DNA of 64,000 nucleotides from Fistularia commersonii (taxonomy: Eukaryota > Chordata > Actinopteri > Syngnathiformes > Fistulariidae), in the NCBI GenBank assembly GCA_037954325.1, contig JBBMNZ010000027.1, forward strand, positions 5,208,001-5,272,000, written 5' to 3'. Below the pieces are notes generated by a model. It made no database searches and was not told the DNA's origin. It was given only the letters and a program-made list of their open reading frames with translations. The position numbers were made by a program, and so were the translations under genes. Positions 39,969 through 51,185 of the stretch are shown here, one piece after another. Every line of letters begins with the position of its first letter. Positions within the stretch are counted from its first letter, which is position 1.

Positions 39969-40934
39969 GAAAAACTCCGGGGACGAAGGGTTGTTGTCAC
40001 TGCTGGAGCCGCTTTCTCTGAAGCCGTTGCTGACAAGCTTCTCATACTTTTCCTTGTACGCGTCCCTCTCCCGGACCAGCCTGGAGATCTCCTGCTTGAG
40101 GTGCTCGACCTGCTGCACGAGTTGCGTCTTCTCCCCCTCCAGGACGTGCCGCTGCTGGACCCGCTTGAAGCGGCAGGATTGCGCGTAGCCCCTGTTCTTG
40201 AGGGTCCTCCTCTTCTGTTTCAGTCTGATCACTTCTTCTTTGCTGACCCCCCGTAGCTGCCGGTTGAGCTCCCGCACCGACATGGTGACCAGCTGCTCGT
40301 CCGAAAAGCGCTCCTCTAGGCGCATGTGTGGGTGATTGGTCCCGGAAGAGCCGTTGGACTGGACGCCCGGCGCCTGGTGGTGGCCGCTGCCGTGGTGGTG
40401 GTGGTGGTGGTGGTGGTGCTGCGCTCCGTTCTGCGCCGCCGCCGCGGCGATGACTGCCGACACCACCGCCGCGGCGGAGCCCATCTCCTCTCCGGCCATG
40501 GCGCCTCCAGCTCCGGCCGCGCCGGTGAACTGCTGGCCTCTGGCGTAGCCATCGAACGACTGGAGCTGGTGACTGCTGTTGATCAGCGCTTCGACTGCGT
40601 CTTCGGGGCTGAAGCCCAGCGCCTCTGGATTCAGCTGCTGCTGGTAACCGGACATCCAGTAGAAATCCTCTATGTGTGTCTTCTGCTCGCTCCCCGAGCC
40701 CGGACTGGGCGCCGAGAAGCTTGGGGACGGGGGCACTGAGCTGCAAGGCGTGCTCATCGGGGTGGAAGACAAGGATCCCCCGGCGATAAGGCGACTGCAC
40801 TGGCTGATGTTGCGATCGGGCTCCACCGGCTCCTTTTTCACTTCAAACTTCATCAGATCGAAGTCATTAACATATTCCATGGCCAGGGGACTGGTGGGCA
40901 GGTCGGAGTTGCTCATTGCCAGCTCTGATGCCAT
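39963..40934 (-). CDS. maf: c-Maf, large Maf bZIP transcription factor (short isoform)
   Basis: This 323-aa protein is a nuclear DNA-binding activator that homodimerises or pairs with other bZIP factors on MARE sites; in vertebrates c-Maf acts in lens, cartilage, kidney and immune cells. The N-terminus (MASELAMSNSDLPTSP) and C-terminus (SSPEFFM) are diagnostic of c-Maf rather than MafA, MafB or Nrl. In order: an acidic/Ser-Thr-rich transactivation domain (about 1-125) with a T14-S15-P site, a SUMO consensus at V32-K33-K34-E35 and a T58/T62/S66/S70 phospho-cluster; an Ala/Gly-rich linker with nine His (173-181); the Maf extended homology region from about 209; the basic region with NRGYAQSCR (247-255); and a leucine zipper at L265, L272, L279, L286, Y293, L300. 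The start is chosen because it is the first in-frame ATG, has A at -3 and G at +4, and matches family starts; the frame is open upstream but has no ATG. It is shorter than human c-Maf (373 aa by my recollection) mainly through loss of Gly/Ala/His runs in the linker. No frameshift is seen. Confidence 0.97.
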   Translation of the reverse strand: MASELAMSNSDLPTSPLAMEYVNDFDLMKFEVKKEPVEPDRNISQCSRLIAGGSLSSTPMSTPCSSVPPSPSFSAPSPGSGSEQKTHIEDFYWMSGYQQQLNPEALGFSPEDAVEALINSSHQLQSFDGYARGQQFTGAAGAGGAMAGEEMGSAAAVVSAVIAAAAAQNGAQHHHHHHHHHGSGHHQAPGVQSNGSSGTNHPHMRLEERFSDEQLVTMSVRELNRQLRGVSKEEVIRLKQKRRTLKNRGYAQSCRFKRVQQRHVLEGEKTQLVQQVEHLKQEISRLVRERDAYKEKYEKLVSNGFRESGSSSDNNPSSPEFFM

Positions 40935-40939
40935 CCTCT

Positions 40940-40971
<32 letters not shown>

Positions 40972-41437
40972 ACAGTCCTCCAAACGGGGTGAAGAGCAGC
41001 TGTCAAACTCGGTTGGCTTGGAACAACGTGAGCCAGTTTGAATGTTCTTAAACGCTTGTCTCGGAGTTGAAAAGAAAGAAAGAAACAACGACAAACCAAA
41101 AAACAAAAAAAACAAAACAAAAACAAACCAAAAAAAAAAAAAAAAAAACAACAGCAACTGCTTTTAGCTTCCCTTTCGCGGCCAAGTAGTTGCAGGCGGA
41201 TATGAGTGTTTTCTCTTCGCAGAGTCTACTGCGCAGACACAGCGGTGCCGCGCACACGAGCAGCGGAGTCCCTTTTCAGCATGTGGACTTCGGCGGTTCT
41301 CGATTTCAAACATTTAACACTTTGCGCCGTCTTCAGGGAGACATTGCGCAAGCGGGGCGGGGAAGGAGAGCCGAGCGCGCACGGAAGTCAAGAGAGCGTA
41401 GCCCTCGCACGTCGGGAGCTGCAGAGCGGGGTGATTT
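40935..41437 (-). other. maf: Probable maf 5' UTR, CpG- and purine-rich
   Basis: This is the sequence between the maf ATG and the inferred start site. It contains a CAG/CAA run (40940-40972 on the minus strand) ending a few bases before the Kozak sequence, a homopolymer block near 41131-41148 (A on the plus strand, T in the transcript) and a GC box (GGGGCGGGG, 41354-41362). The frame is open for 64 codons upstream of the ATG and would encode a Ser/Asn run, but it contains no ATG, so I treat it as untranslated. The 5' end is inferred from promoter spacing and not from transcript data. Confidence 0.5.
40940..40972 (-). repeat. CAG/CAA repeat just upstream of the maf start codon
   Basis: Eleven CAG/CAA triplets on the coding strand, ending six bases before the ATG. 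In the maf frame they read as Ser and Asn, but translation there is not expected because no in-frame upstream ATG exists. Confidence 0.85.
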
Positions 41438-41463
41438 TCAAGAGGGATCACACAGCAGTTGAG

Positions 41464-41531
41464 TTTAAGAGCGTTGTAGGCTCCCTGACGTCAGGCTGCA
41501 AGTGGGAAATTGACTCGGACGAAGAGCCAAT
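41464..41531 (-). promoter_or_regulatory. maf: Candidate maf core promoter (CCAAT, CRE/MARE-like, TTAAA)
   Basis: Read on the minus strand, an inverted CCAAT box (ATTGG at 41531-41527) is followed by the 12-bp palindrome CCTGACGTCAGG (41495-41484) and a TATA-like TCTTAAA (41470-41464). These spacings fit CCAAT near -95, CRE near -55 and TATA near -30 for a start site around 41435. TGACGTCA is the core of both CRE and the C-type MARE, so binding by CREB/ATF or by Maf itself is possible. The motifs are visible; their use is inferred. Confidence 0.5.
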
Positions 41532-41609
41532 AGGGTCGCACACTCGCACAGCTAATTAACATATTAGTAGACTACCGAAACGAAACTTTTCTCAACTGTC
41601 AAAGGCCAT

Positions 41610-41626
41610 CAGCTGACTGTCAGCTG
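41610..41626. promoter_or_regulatory. 17-bp perfect palindrome with two E-boxes upstream of maf
   Basis: CAGCTGACTGTCAGCTG is a perfect odd palindrome about the central T. Each arm holds an E-box (CAGCTG) overlapping GCTGAC, the inner part of a Maf half-site (TGCTGAC). It lies about 80 bp upstream of the CCAAT box. A bHLH or Maf dimer site is possible; function is inference. Confidence 0.4.
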
Positions 41627-41774
41627 GGGAACTGCCTCTTAACTCTTTGGCTTCCGAGGGGCGCAGTGAACGCCACATCCATCACTGGGTCAAGTAAAGT
41701 GTATTTCAGTGTCGCCTTTTTTTTTCCTTTGCGGACGCGGGCAGCATGGGAGAACTGGTGTTTAAGGAGTTAAG

Positions 41775-41821
41775 GGGATGGATGGATGGATGGATGGATG
41801 GATGGATGGATGGATGGATGG
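41775..41821. repeat. (GGAT)n tetranucleotide repeat
   Basis: About 11 GGAT units located 250 bp upstream of the candidate maf promoter. Confidence 0.95.
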
Positions 41822-42036
41822 AGAGGTAGACAGATAGTCAAATTAGTACACAGTGACATCGATTGATAGATAAATAGTTAGAGAGGTAAATAGAGAGGCT
41901 GCACACTATGTATTTTTTAATGATAATTTGTAAATGTAAGTTTTTACTGTTATTCAAAAAATGCAATTTTAACACACTAACACAGGTACTTACATTTCCC
42001 TCAGTGAAATATGTTAGTGGAAATATCGTTTATTTT

Positions 42037-42070
<34 letters not shown>

Positions 42071-45000
42071 TTGTTGTAAATCCACCAAAGACACTTGTGA
42101 GTCATAAATGCAGATAAAGTCATAGATCGTGCAATGAAATAAATGCCGTCCAAAAGGTAAATAAAAGAAAAGAAAGAAAATAATCTAGAAAGTGGACTGG
42201 AGCTTGGTCATACACTCTCGCACCATTGTAAAACTCAACACTGCCACCTTTTGGGCATGTCAAAGCAGAAGATCCCCTTTCCAAGCACAGCAGCAGCACA
42301 CACTAAGATCAAATAACGACACGTGTAGAGTTAAATAATAGAAAGAATGTGCCGGATGTTCTTCGTTTTTACTCTTCTATGATTTCAAAAGACCCGGCTT
42401 TATAAAAATATAAACACGGTTTTGTCCGGCGTTTAGACAAATAGAAAACAAGAAACACTCATAGTGTGAGTGGAAATGAAAACCAGTGTACCCAGTGTTC
42501 CATCCAAAATGATACAATGTCCTATGATCATAAAATCACTTTATCTAAGGCCTGCCCCTGGTGTTGCAGCGGAGTCATATAACCAACTCTATTTCATTGC
42601 TCTTTATCTCAGTTCAGAGGTCTTCCACTTGTGATTGTGCGCAGCATTGCCACTAGACTACTATAATCATTCAAGTCCTTCATCTTTGGTGTGTGTCTTT
42701 TCTCGAAGTGGTGACAATTGTGAAGTTGTGAGGACAAAACATGTTTTTGGGACACTTTTAATTATTTCTGTATGCTGAGAAATACGCAAACACATCATTG
42801 GTTTGTAATTTTACACTTACATTGGTTTTTCTGCTGGTGTGGCATCAGATTAAAATGCTCTTGTAGCAGATTTGCTTTTGGGTGTAAATCTAATGTGAAG
42901 CATGATAAAATTCCTGGTAATTCCTATTGCGTTAGCTCCGTCCCCATGTAGCCACCAGACTCCCGGATTAAGAGGACATCGCATTCATATAAAGATTTAT
43001 AATCACCCGCAACACTGCCCCTCTGTCTGTTTTAATGGCCAAAATTGAATTAACTAGGGACACATGGCATATATGTTTTCAGTCATCATTCAATTTGTTT
43101 GGGAAAGGAGTGATGTAAACTTTACCAAGGTCTGTCCCGACTGACCAGCAAGTGTTGACTTTTTTTCACGGGCTTTCTAGACATAGCTCTGTCAAATAAC
43201 CATTTCTTTCCTGGGACACAAGCCTATAATCATAGTCTCTCACTAAATGTATGATCTCATCTTTGACAATGTATATTTTTAGGTTCCTTGGTGCACACTA
43301 TTTAATGATAGGCCAAACTGGTCTCATCCCTGCTGCCAATAGCTGTGGAAGATGATTTGGATAAACCAGCAGATATTTTCATATCCAAAGACAGTTCAGC
43401 GCTTCCTGTGGTTGTTCAACACCGGCCAACCCCTCAACACTGTCTATAAATTTCAACAAAAAAAGTCTCGCTGTTACATTAGGTGCACAGACATACTGAT
43501 AAATTCAACGGCAGACTATACAATGAATAAATAATTGAGAATCTCAGCGACTGCTACTTGTATAAAAAGAAAGATCAGCAATCTGCTCAAGCACAGCTTA
43601 AAAACGAAATAAGCCGACCACGCTACCATTATCGCCCGTCACTGAAAATTGTAAAGGGAAAAATGGATACATCTGTGAACAAGTTAATGCGTGTGGCTCA
43701 AACAAAACTCAAATAGAACCCTATTGTTTCTATATCCGTGCTGATGCCCTGTCATCTGTTTGGGCTTACCTGCACAGCAGTGGCCCGTTCCCTGGGGTAC
43801 GGCCACAGCAGAGCGAGACTAATACACAAACGAAGGGAAAGCTCATTAGTCATGACAGAAGAAAGTGGCAGACCTAATTTAGCTGCTTTTGTCCCTTTGA
43901 AGTTATTGATGGTACGGCGCTAAGCGAGATCTACATACGGATCAGGCTGCTGTGAACTGACCAGAAGTTCAAATGATGAGGTGAACGAGCTTTACCGCAT
44001 GAATGTTACACGTTTCAAGTTCACGTGAGAGTCTCAGCTTTTTAAAAAATTGGTTTGTGTAATTTGTAAAGGTGATTCTTCATACATAATCAACATTAAA
44101 TAATACTGTGTGGTTGCTCTCTTTATCGGCCACATTATTTCTAGCCTTTTGAAAACGCTCTGCAATAAATGTAAATGTTCAGGGTACTTGAAGTTACTCT
44201 GTCAGATGCTGCATCTGTGAATGATTATCATAATTATCTGATGTATCACCAATTTGTGTAGTTAAGACTACATTGGACAACCAATGACAGCACCGACAGG
44301 AAAAAATGTTTTTTGAGAATTTCAAACCATCAGTTTGTTTTGAACCCCAAAGAGTACAGTATTTATAGGTCTTTGAGGTGTAAAAGCGTGCCGATATATG
44401 ACCAACGCATATTTTGGGCTTTGGTTTGTAAGGCTCCTCGGAGAGATCATGAACCTCACAAGAAAAAAAAAAAAGACATTGTCTTTTGTGTTGGTGATAC
44501 AGATGAAAAAGAAGATGTCGAGCAACTTGATTCCATCAGTCTTAATCAGAAGGCTTTTTAAAACTGTGAATTATTGAATCCATTTTTGAAGGCTCATATT
44601 AATGTTTGCAGAGAATTGTCGATAATATAACATGTGAGAAATGCGATACCTAAACATAGCAATTAAATGAGGAATGTCATTCAAATTGGGTGTTTGCGCT
44701 GCTGGTATCAGTCTGTGCACTTCTCTTACTGGAGACTGATAGAGGTGACTGAGTGGAGAGTGCAGAGGTCACTGAGTTGTTTGCCGTATGTCTGTGCGCG
44801 TTGGAGATGGTCAATTCCAGACAGGACTCGATAAGGCCATCTAATCAGCCTTTTTAACATTCCAGGGCATTTCAATGCTGCCACTAACCGTAGCCAATGA
44901 CTGTATGCACATAAGCACCAGTAAATACCTGAAATCGGGTATTATCGCTTAACACAGGCCTGTATTTGGGGGAGAAGTGGCAACGTTATTAGTTTGAGTC

Positions 45001-48000
45001 AAAATAAAAGTTTTTGAGTAAGCAAGCTTTTTAGATTTATAAATTGAGAGGGCAGAAATACTACCGGTGCTTTACATGTCAGCAAACATGAGGCGCTTGT
45101 GTCGCTCCGGGGCAATGCAATCCCATCAACAGTTGAGTGAGAACAACAAAGCTAGAATATCAATTTTCACCCCACCAACAGAATGTGGGCACAGCCATGT
45201 CATAATTACCTTAATCCATTAGTCAGAAGAAGGGTGAGGCTAAGAAGGGTGCGACAGAGGACAGGCAGACAAAACAAGGTCAGATGTAGAGCAGATCTAA
45301 AGTCTGAGGTGGATTTTGGATGAACGCTCTGAAAACATTTCATAGCCTTCAGCAGGAGGGTTTTATGTGACTTGAGAACTTTGTCTTATGACTGAGCTTG
45401 TGTCACTTCTTTGGCTTGACGGCTTGATGCTCGGAGAAAGTAAAAACACTTCTATTACATAGTACGCGAGGGGGAGTTTCACCTTTCATCAGCACTCCGG
45501 CATCGTATGACTGGGAACGACTCCGTGTTCTGAGGTTTAGTGTTTCATAAGTATCTCCCCTCTACATGTTAAATAGCGTGGTTGCTAATTAATACTCCAG
45601 CCCATCAGTGTAAGCCACCATCTTCACCACATGCCAAATAATCGAAGATGATAAGTCAATATTGCACAACAGTTGGCAGAGTGGCTTGCATATTAGCCAT
45701 AATTACATTCACATGAACATAAGGTATTGGTTTACTGTCATGCGTATGGTTAATGTGTATCGCAATTTAATGACACATTAACTGTTAGAAAGATTTCCGG
45801 GGTTATTACCAATGAATGTCCTGGAAAGTTTCTTACCACGTAGACTTTGCAACGTTGTGCGTATTCTCGAGCTCTAACAATTCCTGGTGTGTCTGTGTGC
45901 GCTTGCCAGTTTATGTGAGTACATGAGAATGCTCAGGAGAGTGCATATGATTGTGTATTATGGGAGAAAGTTGTTGGTTTTGGACATGAATAAGATATAT
46001 ATGTATAATATGGCTTGAAATAAATTGGATGACAACATTAACCAAATGTTACCACTTGCTTCTTTGATTTGTAAGCATTAAATTGTGCATTTCCTAACAG
46101 GATTATGTACTAGATTGTACTAAATTATACACACAGTTACAGTTCCCTTTACTTGTTATAATTACAGTACCAGGAGGTATTGCACTCCTGTTTGCAAGAG
46201 GTGTCTACCAGTTTGTGGCACGTGTGTGACCCTTCTGTTGGTTTTATGCCCTTGGGCTGTTGTAGCCTGGAAATGACATTAACAATAAAGTATCATTTTT
46301 ACAATTACATAGAGTGAGGTGGCTAATTAGAGCAGCATTTATATGTTGGAGCAAGACTTTTAGCCTCCCCAGGTGAAATGCCTGTGGCTCAGCAGACGGA
46401 TATATGGAGGTGAAGTAAAATATCCGTGTTTCCTGATATTCATAGGGGAAGGTATAGTAATCAAAGTGGTATCCGATCACATGTGCAGCCTTCATGTATT
46501 TACAGAGAATATCATTGGTCAAATGTTGTGTTGCTGCCAAATTAATGGATGTACCATTATCAATAGTTTTCTGTCCCCATCGTCTGTCATCTCTGAGGTG
46601 GTCATTACACAGTAAGAGACAATTTCCTCATTGTGTTCAAAACAATGTTTGTCAAATTAGCCAATACAGACAATTGACCGAGAAAAGACATACAGCTGCG
46701 ATGGCTTACAGCAATTTGATAAGTGAAGAGAAAAAAAACCAAAACAAAACCCATCACTAAAAGGATTACCAAACTCAATCCCAATCAACGTTTTTGCAGA
46801 GAGACACGTTTTTCACACACATTGTAAACAAATGCAAAATTGTTTAAAATTGTCCGTCCTTATTTATGTTTAATCTGCTCAAAGAAGTGAATCAACTCTT
46901 ACTGGTACAAGATGAGTGGCTATTGGTTCTCTGCTCATTCTTCTGATGGTAGATGCCGTGACAGCGCATGGCCATGTCTCACCTGTAGAAACATGTAGAC
47001 AGAGAAAAGCACAGACAATGACACAAACTTACTTTCAGATGCATGCTGGCTTTTATAAATGCGCATACAGGGACACACATACGCATACTCCAAGCCTAAT
47101 GAGAGATTTTCTGACCTTTCTTCATGTACCCCTGGAGAATATTGATGAATCCCCTTTTAAAAATAACTCTCGCCTTGTAGGGTCATTAAATGATTTACAG
47201 TTATTTCACCAACACGTAATTATTACATTTATTATATTGGAGTGTACAAGGTTAGGCCTGGGCCTATTAGCGCTCAGTGTAGATGATTAAAAGTTTATTT
47301 CAATACAAGTAAGTATAACTTATATTCCTCGTAGAACTACATTTAGTTACATACAAACAAACAACACAACAACAAAAGTGAAGTAAAATCAACTCTTGAC
47401 TAACTCACCAAAACCTGTGATATTATGTTCATGAAGCATTTCCTGTAAATAAAAAGAAAATATGTCAGTTAGAAGCAGAGAACACAAGATATTAGTATGG
47501 TAAGGTACTAAACATATTGAAGCCTTGCACAATATTTTTTCAAATTCTAAACTTGAGTAATATTTCATCAATTTCTAACAGGATTAATGTTGACATTTGC
47601 ATCTGATATTGTTATACATTTTAACCTTTTTGGGGAAAACCTGTGTTACAGCGGAATGTTGGAAGACCACGTTTTGGCTCCTATTCAACCATTTCTATTA
47701 TCTGTGTCAAACAGTGTATAAAGCAATCACAAGTAATGTCACATTTGTTATAATGACAAAAAGACTAACCACTGTGATGAAATGGCAAGGTTGTAGAATA
47801 CTCTTTCAACCGCAAATGTGCATTGGCTACTGGAAGTTATTAAAGCGTTTGCATAATTTAATCCTGCAGTCAGTATGTATCCCCAATAATATCTTCACAA
47901 TTGTTACACTGCTAAGCTGGTTAAAATGCCATCTGACTGTGATTGTGAGCATTGCCCCTCAAACACTCCCAGTAGGCAAGGAGCTTAATGTTCATTTGAG

Positions 48001-51000
48001 CCCTGCGTTGAGCATTAAAAACCAGACTGTATCACAAATGAAGATGATTTAAATGAACCCATTTAAGAAAGATTTAATTACCATTGTAGCATAATTAAAT
48101 GTTTCTCCGAAGTGATTCTTAATGGAATGAGAACTGGGGAGATACTGATGAGGATGAGCGCGGATGGCAATAGTCAAGTCCATTCTCAGCCTACAGGACA
48201 TAAAGTGATTGGAGGATACTCTGCTGGATAACTCAATTCATTAGAGATAAATTATCATTTAGATATTGTTGCTACTCACAGTGCAGTGGAGTTGGAGTGT
48301 AGAGGTGCTTGATCAGGTGGGAGATCCTTTCAATATAAGAGGCAAGTAAGGAGTGTGACAGGAAACACAAGGCAGGTCAGCTAAGTAAATTCAGACATAA
48401 GCCTGTGTCCACAGTGTGTAAAACAGCCACACTGACTGCAAGTCTGATTGTGAGGCTGCATTTTCAACCTTAAAAAACACTCTTTGCTGCTGTACTACTA
48501 TTGGTAATATTAACCTGCATGTTTCAAGACTGTCAGAAATTCACACGTCACATTGCTGGCGCCATCCAATGTCTCTTGCACTATTTATATTGTTTGCTTT
48601 AAATTTAAGGGTGTGACAGGAAACATTTGTCTACATTTAGATGAAGATGAAGCAGCTTCTTGAAAGCGTGAAGCACCCTGTTGAACAAGGAATCTAACTT
48701 GTTTGTCCCCTGATGTTCTGCACCCTTTGAACTTTCTGTCTCCTCTCTCAGTTCAGCTTTTCCAAGAGAGCACTGACAAAGTGTATTTTGTATTTGTGAA
48801 AGGGGTTCAACATAAAGCAAACGGAAGCTGGTTGGTTAAATGCTGTGACGCTGTTATAAGGTTAAATCTAGAGTATACAAGCCCGCAGTCTGTATGGTGA
48901 GAGCATTTCCTGTGGAACAATGAGTCTCCAAGCTTGTCTGACAGCAGCCGGGGATGAGGCAGATTTTGTGTGCATGTTTGCATGTGAGAGTATGTGTGTT
49001 AAAGAGAACGAGATAGAGATCATCATTGCGCTTTATGTGCATTTGCAGCTCTACCACTTGCCAATGATCGGTTTGTTGCCAATTTTTTTCAAATCTCAAC
49101 CGCCTATATAATTGACATCTGTCATCATGCCGTATAGAATTGACAAAAAAATGCTTTTACATTCTGACAACTCCATATCACATGATAGCCCTTGGATGCT
49201 CACTACACATATGGTGCTTTGAAAGTCACCTTTAAAACACTGACATACTATGACTATACTGACTATTGGGAACAAACAACTGGTTCCAATAGACAAGATA
49301 ATGTTAAGACACTTTGAGGTCAAACCTCTGTGTCCAGTACCTTTGTTATAGATAGGATGTATAGATAATTTTTTTCATGTTGACCAGTGTATTCCAGATG
49401 TCATATGTTTGAGAAAAACTCTTGGGCAACACAGTCTTTCAACCTGGTAAATATGAGTCTACATCCATATCTATATCTATATTGAATATAGTCTTTTGTA
49501 AGAACCACAGCAGTTTAGTTTGACAGTTGCAATTGATTTATTTTGGAAAACAATGCTACAAATTAGTTTTGACCATGTAGACAATTACTTGCATAGTGGT
49601 CAAACAGTTGCACAACACAATACAACGCATGTATACTATGAGAATTAGCTTAATTCTCCAGACGTCACATGTCTGTGATACATACAGACCAGTCAGACCA
49701 TTTACTCAAATGACTATACTAGATGCACTTCCCATGGAGACAAGGAGATAAAATTGGCTAATAAAAGCTCATAATCTAAATTGTGGTTCGTGACTTGAGA
49801 GTTCTGACATGGGAGTTCACATAGACAATGATACCCAGTTGTAAGAACAAGTCATCGAACCAGACTGACATTCCACCCTGCAATTACAGCACCAGGCCCA
49901 CCAATTCAGACCGAAACACCTACTCACAAAAACAATGGGTCTCACTGTTTGCATACAAGGTCAACCCTCTTCCTTTCTCTTGCCGCCCCCCCCTTCTCCC
50001 CATCGGTCTAATCTTGTCATTAGTTCATTAGAATAATTCGTAGTCACTGCATGATCTCACATTAATCTAAGAGCATTGAAAACAAGTCAGTAAGTGTGTT
50101 TGTTGTTGACATGGTTATGAGTTTCAAGTTTTAAAATTCTCTATGAATGTAGTGATGTATTCTGTGACATTTAGCTTTAAACTCAGTGTTTTTGTGTTTT
50201 TTGCCAGCTTACTTTTCCTTAGAAACTAAATACCTTTTCTTGCTTCTCACAACCATATTCAGTTCATTTTTCTGCAGTAACTTCAAGTCATGTAAAACTC
50301 AACATTATATACTGTCCAAATGCTTGTATTTTAGCAACACAACCATTATTCACACCACATAATTATGTGTTAATGACCAGAGCAGCAATTTAGTGAGCAG
50401 AAGCAGGTTTGTAATTCAGTGTGAAATGAAATTTTCAAGATTGAAAGGAAATGGTAGAAGACCTTGGTTGGCTTTTTGGAATGTATTTATACTTTTTCTC
50501 TGAAATGGTCCTTCTTGACCAGACACAGCACTACCTGAGCTCAGTTCCAGACACCAGAATATGGATTTATTGTAATTAATATATTAAGCCCATGAAGATC
50601 ATTTAACAGTTGTTCTTACAAAATGGATTAAGCTGAGTTCAGGGTAATGATGTTGAAATAATTATACTGATTTACTCACCATGAACCAGGCCATGTTTAA
50701 GCTGCTTTGATCAATATGAATCAATGAGCGAAATGGTTTCACTGATTGTCAGCAAACAAAGTTAAAAATACAATAAAGCAAACATCTGTTCCACTTGTCC
50801 AGTTGCATCACATCACATATCGATACGTATCGATGTCAGACGGCAGGATTGCTACAATTTTTTTGTTCGTTGGTGCTGCAAAGTGAGCCATGCAACATTG
50901 TCTTCAAGTAATTTGCGCTCCCCATCTATGGCCGTCTCTGCAACGATTTATGAAGAAGCAGACATAGTGCTGCTATTTTTTATTTTTTTATCTATTTTTT

Positions 51001-51015
51001 TTTACATCACATTTA
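41822..51015. other. Upstream flank of maf, no supported gene
   Basis: Long unique AT-rich sequence with few microsatellites, poorer in repeats than the left flank. Candidate conserved non-coding blocks by eye are 44800-44960, 45560-45840 and 48050-48270. The longest open frame (47597-48052) has no recognisable domain. Confidence 0.55.
42032..42068. repeat. (TTTA)n repeat
   Basis: TTTA tetramers in AT-rich sequence. Confidence 0.85.
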
Positions 51016-51185
51016 ACCATCCACCGTCTGCCGCATATCCTGCATACAGGGTCACAGGGGATGCTAGAGCCATTTGTATTGCGAGAGGCGGGGCACACCC
51101 TGGACTGGTCGCCAGTCAATCGCAGGGCCAACTATATACAGACAGACAACCAATCACCCACTTACTCATTCAGGGCAATGCACTT
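51016..51185 (+). repeat. Fish dispersed repeat, SINE-like, copy 2 (5' part)
   Basis: It shares with copy 1 the block CACCCTGGACTGGTCGCCAG followed by TCAATCGCAGGGCC and a following AGACAGACAACCAATCACCC. It also retains the upstream CCGCATATCCTGCATACAGG / GTCACAGGGG region that copy 1 lacks. Same family and same orientation as the copy at 34390-34679. Confidence 0.65.

Larger units (their letters stand above)
40040..41560. other. CpG-dense island over maf exon 1 and promoter
   Basis: Base composition changes sharply here from the AT-rich surroundings to GC-rich sequence with many CG dinucleotides, covering the bZIP-encoding end of the exon through the candidate promoter. This is typical of developmental transcription-factor promoters. 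Boundaries are by eye. Confidence 0.6.

Noticed and set aside
40326..40739. 137-codon plus-strand open frame antisense to maf
   Set aside because: Its valine and tryptophan runs are the complement of the poly-His codons; there is no independent coding evidence.
40042..40800. 252-codon minus-strand open frame overlapping maf
   Set aside because: It is a GC-driven shadow in another frame of the maf exon. Its His/Pro/Arg runs come from the frame-shifted poly-His and Ala/Gly coding, and it has no ATG-anchored family match.
41127..41157. N-terminal extension of maf reading through a poly-Phe stretch
   Set aside because: The upstream frame begins only at a TTG codon, arises from a poly-T tract, and contains no ATG; c-Maf orthologues start at MASELAMSNS.
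41775..41821. GGAT array as a second Rex3 tail
   Set aside because: The flanks show no Rex3 terminal sequence or reverse-transcriptase remnant, so it is treated as a simple tetranucleotide repeat.
47597..48052. 151-codon plus-strand open frame
   Set aside because: It is AT-rich, has no recognisable domain or repeat family, and its translation looks like random low-GC sequence. Conservation data could reopen it.
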